Assembly (NCBI GenBank): GCA_016742125.1
Contig: JACVCM010000121.1
Span: 1-7,042 of the forward strand
Direction: 5' to 3'
Length of the DNA: 7,042 nucleotides
DNA from: Sphingomonadaceae bacterium
GTDB lineage: Bacteria; Pseudomonadota; Alphaproteobacteria; Sphingomonadales; Sphingomonadaceae
The notes below the pieces were generated by a model, which worked only from the letters and a program-made list of their open reading frames with translations, was not told the DNA's origin and ran no database searches. A program made the position numbers and the translations under genes. This document shows, one piece after another, positions 6,199 to 7,042 of the stretch; position 1 is the stretch's first letter; every line of letters begins with the position of its first letter.

Positions 6199-6477
6199 TT
6201 ACCGTCCGCGCAACTCCTCAATCTGCCGGTTAATGTCGCTGGCGCTGTTATTGTCGGTGGCAATGCGCTCGAGAACCTGGATGCGGTCTTTCAGCGTCCG
6301 GATTTCGTTTTGCATGGCCTGTGTGTCGCCACCGCCGATGACACGCTGGGTCTTGTTACCAAGCATGTCTTCATCCTCGATAATGCCGTGCCGGGCCTTG
6401 TAACGGCTGCTCAATACCTTGCCAATTGTCACGATCAGGACAATCGCCACTACCATTGTGAACGGGTCGCCAATCAT
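6199..6477 (-). CDS. PspB-like small membrane/coiled-coil protein, third of cluster
   Basis: A 92-residue protein with one N-terminal membrane helix (about 6-22), a basic stop-transfer segment (SSRYKARHG, 23-31), an acidic linker (EDED), and a coiled coil from about 52: MQNEIRTLKDRIQVLERIATD, ending RQIEELRGR. The plan of one helix followed by a short heptad region with RI-x-x-LE-x-I recalls PspB of the phage shock response, which is about 75 residues and partners PspC; true orthology is uncertain. Its ATG overlaps the stop of the preceding gene as ATGA, with AGGA ten bases upstream, so translation is coupled. Likely role: subunit of an inner-membrane assembly together with its neighbours (inference). 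Confidence 0.82.
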   Translation of the reverse strand: MIGDPFTMVVAIVLIVTIGKVLSSRYKARHGIIEDEDMLGNKTQRVIGGGDTQAMQNEIRTLKDRIQVLERIATDNNSASDINRQIEELRGR

Positions 6478-6782
6478 TTCTGCAATTCCTTTTCATTGGT
6501 GGGGATCACGGATGTGGGGATGCTTCGCAGACCTTCGATTTCCTTGGCCAGACTATAACCTTGGTCGGTCACGATCCGCTCGAGAACAGCCACACGCTCT
6601 TCCAGGCGCCCTTTGTCCGCTGCATATTGTGCAGCCCTGTCTGTCATGCTTTGCGCCTCCAACTCCATCTGCCGCTCCTTCAGCTTCACCCATGGACGAA
6701 AAATCGCGCCCGCAAGAATGGCCAGCAGGCCGCAACTGATTCCAAGAATGGGGATCAGCGCATATATAGCATCTGGATGCAT
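6474..6782 (-). CDS. Small membrane/coiled-coil protein, second of cluster
   Basis: A 102-residue protein of unknown function. Residues 7-28 form a clear membrane helix (Ala/Leu/Ile-rich, containing G14, C17 and G18), followed by a charged segment (RPWVKLKERQMELEAQ, 29-44) and a coiled coil (about 57-89) with LEERVAVLERIVTD and the ending KEIEGLR. An ungapped 27-residue comparison with the first gene gives 12 identities by eye, so the two probably share ancestry in this region. The start is supported by AAGGGA five bases before the ATG, which overlaps the stop codon of the gene before it. The 3' end overlaps the third gene by four bases. Confidence 0.82.
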   Translation of the reverse strand: MHPDAIYALIPILGISCGLLAILAGAIFRPWVKLKERQMELEAQSMTDRAAQYAADKGRLEERVAVLERIVTDQGYSLAKEIEGLRSIPTSVIPTNEKELQK

Positions 6783-6792
6783 GACAGTCCCT

Positions 6793-7041
6793 TCAGTTCG
6801 TTGGGCCGCGGAGCGATTCGATTTCTGCGGTCAGCCTGTGGCTGTCATCGACGACAATCTTTTCGACGTTGGCGAGGCGATCCTTGACAGAGCCAAGCTC
6901 TGCGCGCAGCTGGGCGTTCTCCTGGCTTAGCAGCTTGACGCGCTCGACAGCTTCCTGATCGCTCTTGGGATAGACCGCCTGACCCCATGCACCGTCCAGT
7001 TGATATCCATTCTGGATCCGCAACCATTTTGTCAGGACCCA
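6793..7041 (-). CDS. Coiled-coil protein, first of cluster (N-terminus cut by window edge)
   Basis: The frame is open to the right edge, so the start is probably outside the window; 82 residues are visible. A TTG at 7023 could serve as an internal start but would begin in the middle of a conserved-looking segment (WVLTKWLRIQNGYQLDGAWG), which looks like the border of a membrane helix that lies upstream. A long coiled coil follows, with hydrophobic heptad positions at visible residues 35, 38, 45, 49, 52, 56 and 59. It includes KDRLANVEKIVVDD and the ending AEIESLR, the motif shared with the second gene. Its TGA overlaps the ribosome binding site of the second gene. Function unknown. Confidence 0.78.
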   Translation of the reverse strand, partial: WVLTKWLRIQNGYQLDGAWGQAVYPKSDQEAVERVKLLSQENAQLRAELGSVKDRLANVEKIVVDDSHRLTAEIESLRGPTN

Positions 7042-7042
7042 G

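Noticed and set aside
6845..7027. Alternative minus-strand frame beginning with ATG at 7027
   Set aside because: It is the shadow of the coiled-coil gene; it lacks heptads and any link to its neighbours.
1..7042. CRISPR arrays, tRNA genes, insertion sequences or phage genes
   Set aside because: None seen: no regular spaced repeats, tRNA-like cloverleaf or transposase/integrase motifs.

Overview
The window looks like chromosomal DNA of an alphaproteobacterium, most likely a sphingomonad (Sphingomonadales). The pointers are moderately high GC by eye, A-type RNase P RNA, a PCAFAG-type DUF2946 protein followed by a PepSY transmembrane protein, and a short palindrome of a type I remember as abundant in sphingomonad genomes. 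The order is my inference, and no species is claimed.

Plus strand, 1 to about 2340: the 3' end of cheB (chemoreceptor methylesterase) overlaps cheR (chemoreceptor methyltransferase) by four bases, so the two opposing enzymes of chemotaxis adaptation are translationally coupled. Next is an AmpD/AmiD-type N-acetylmuramoyl-L-alanine amidase with a C-terminal peptidoglycan-binding-like domain. Its stop codon lies only a few bases before the RNA component of RNase P (rnpB), so the rnpB promoter must lie inside the amidase coding end. One rnpB helix is made from a REP-like palindrome.

Plus strand, about 2340 to 5508: a leader with an extended -10 box precedes a five-helix Yip1-family membrane protein. 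It is followed by a small J-domain protein with an N-terminal cysteine/histidine cluster, then a DUF2946-like secreted or anchored protein whose start overlaps the J-protein gene. A GC hairpin with a T-tract separates that gene from a PepSY-associated transmembrane protein. The DUF2946/PepSY pair is usually linked to metal or siderophore uptake, but no TonB-dependent receptor is present here.

Minus strand, 7042 down to 5474: four small genes read leftwards and end in sufE (sulfur-transfer partner of a cysteine desulfurase), which overlaps the PepSY gene tail to tail. At least three of the four have one N-terminal membrane helix; the first is cut by the window edge. All four carry a similar coiled-coil motif (R-[LVI]-x(3)-E-x-I). 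They recall PspB in general plan and may form a hetero-oligomeric inner-membrane assembly. This cluster is the best candidate here for a little-described system.
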